5,457 nt of DNA from Udaeobacter sp046731855 (GTDB taxonomy: Bacteria > Verrucomicrobiota > Verrucomicrobiia > Chthoniobacterales > UBA10450). Of this stretch, positions 5,319 through 5,457 are shown piece after piece. The stretch covers positions 1-5,457 of the forward strand of contig JBKPLX010000117.1 of assembly GCA_046731855.1 (NCBI GenBank). The letters are read 5' to 3'. How positions within the stretch are numbered: position 1 is the first letter of the stretch; each line of letters opens with the position of its first letter. Both the position numbers and the translations under genes were made by a program. Below the pieces are notes generated by a model. That model had not been told where the DNA came from. It saw nothing but the letters and a program-made list of their open reading frames with translations, and searched no databases.

Positions 5319-5457
5319 ATGACTGACGAACAACAGGACGAACAGTTCTATCGGGATACGGAAAGCGTCGCTTTTCCGAAACTGGACGATCACCAGCTTT
5401 CTTTGCTTGAGCCTTTGGGAAAAAGACGTGTGCTTAAACGTGGCGAGCTACTTTTCA
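5319..5457 (+). CDS. N-terminus of a cyclic-nucleotide-binding-domain protein (partial)
   Basis: Forty-six codons from ATG 5319 run off the right edge. The visible sequence ends FPKLDDHQLSLLEPLGKRR then VLKRGELLF. This matches the opening of cNMP-binding (Crp-like) domains: a 'F..L...QL..L...G' helix followed by the first beta strand with the 'G..LF' turn. The acidic N-terminal tail (MTDEQQDEQFYRDTESVAF) resembles, from memory, proteins in which this domain precedes a thioredoxin-reductase-like FAD oxidoreductase, so such a fusion is my best guess. A plain Crp-family regulator or a cNMP-gated protein is also possible, because the defining C-terminal part is outside the window. It is divergent from the WPYSF-domain gene. 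No Shine-Dalgarno is visible; the in-frame stop upstream is at 5286-5288. Confidence 0.65.
   Translation, partial: MTDEQQDEQFYRDTESVAFPKLDDHQLSLLEPLGKRRVLKRGELLF

Noticed and set aside
5118..5393. 91-codon minus-strand ORF across the palindromic region
   Set aside because: It overlaps the start of the plus-strand gene and runs through hairpins; Arg/Ser-rich composition typical of a noncoding GC-rich stretch.

Overview
The window looks like chromosomal DNA of moderate to high GC from a soil or aquatic bacterium of the Verrucomicrobiota / Acidobacteriota / Planctomycetota kind. This placement is an inference from gene style. It rests on a zinc-ribbon Ser/Thr kinase with a TolB-like plus TPR C-terminus, lying directly behind a short sigma-70-family factor of the 'AYW-PLY-FLR-RG-S--DAQDL' type. 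No ribosomal or other phylogenetic marker is present.

Layout, right to left, because almost everything is on the minus strand. At the right edge (5319-5457, plus strand) the first 46 codons of a gene with a cyclic-nucleotide-binding-type N-terminus run off the window. It is divergent from a minus-strand gene (5026-4427) encoding a 199-residue protein of unknown function with a WPYSF-type domain. The 292-base divergent intergenic space holds A/T tracts next to the minus-strand gene and a row of GC-rich inverted repeats nearer the plus-strand gene, including a perfect 20-bp palindrome. Further left come a doubtful 71-codon ORF (4455-4240), a small probably exported protein (4243-4049), and an intergenic gap with a compound stem-loop. 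Then follow the sigma factor (to 3148) and, 1-13 bases later, the large membrane Ser/Thr kinase (3134-294). At the left edge (bases 1 to about 235) coding signal continues on the minus strand, but it is split between two frames and has no good start, so it is a frameshifted, decayed or mis-sequenced partial gene.

The sigma-kinase pair is the functional core. No anti-sigma gene is seen beside the sigma gene, so the likely logic is that a transmembrane kinase senses something through its TolB-like/TPR C-terminal half and controls the sigma factor by phosphorylation, directly or through a partner. This follows from gene order and from known kinase-linked ECF groups; it is not shown by the sequence. 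An oddity is that the conserved N-terminus of the sigma factor is encoded in an open frame with no ATG, GTG or TTG, while a good Shine-Dalgarno plus GTG sits in a different frame at the same place.

I see no CRISPR array, tRNA, rRNA, insertion sequence or phage gene.
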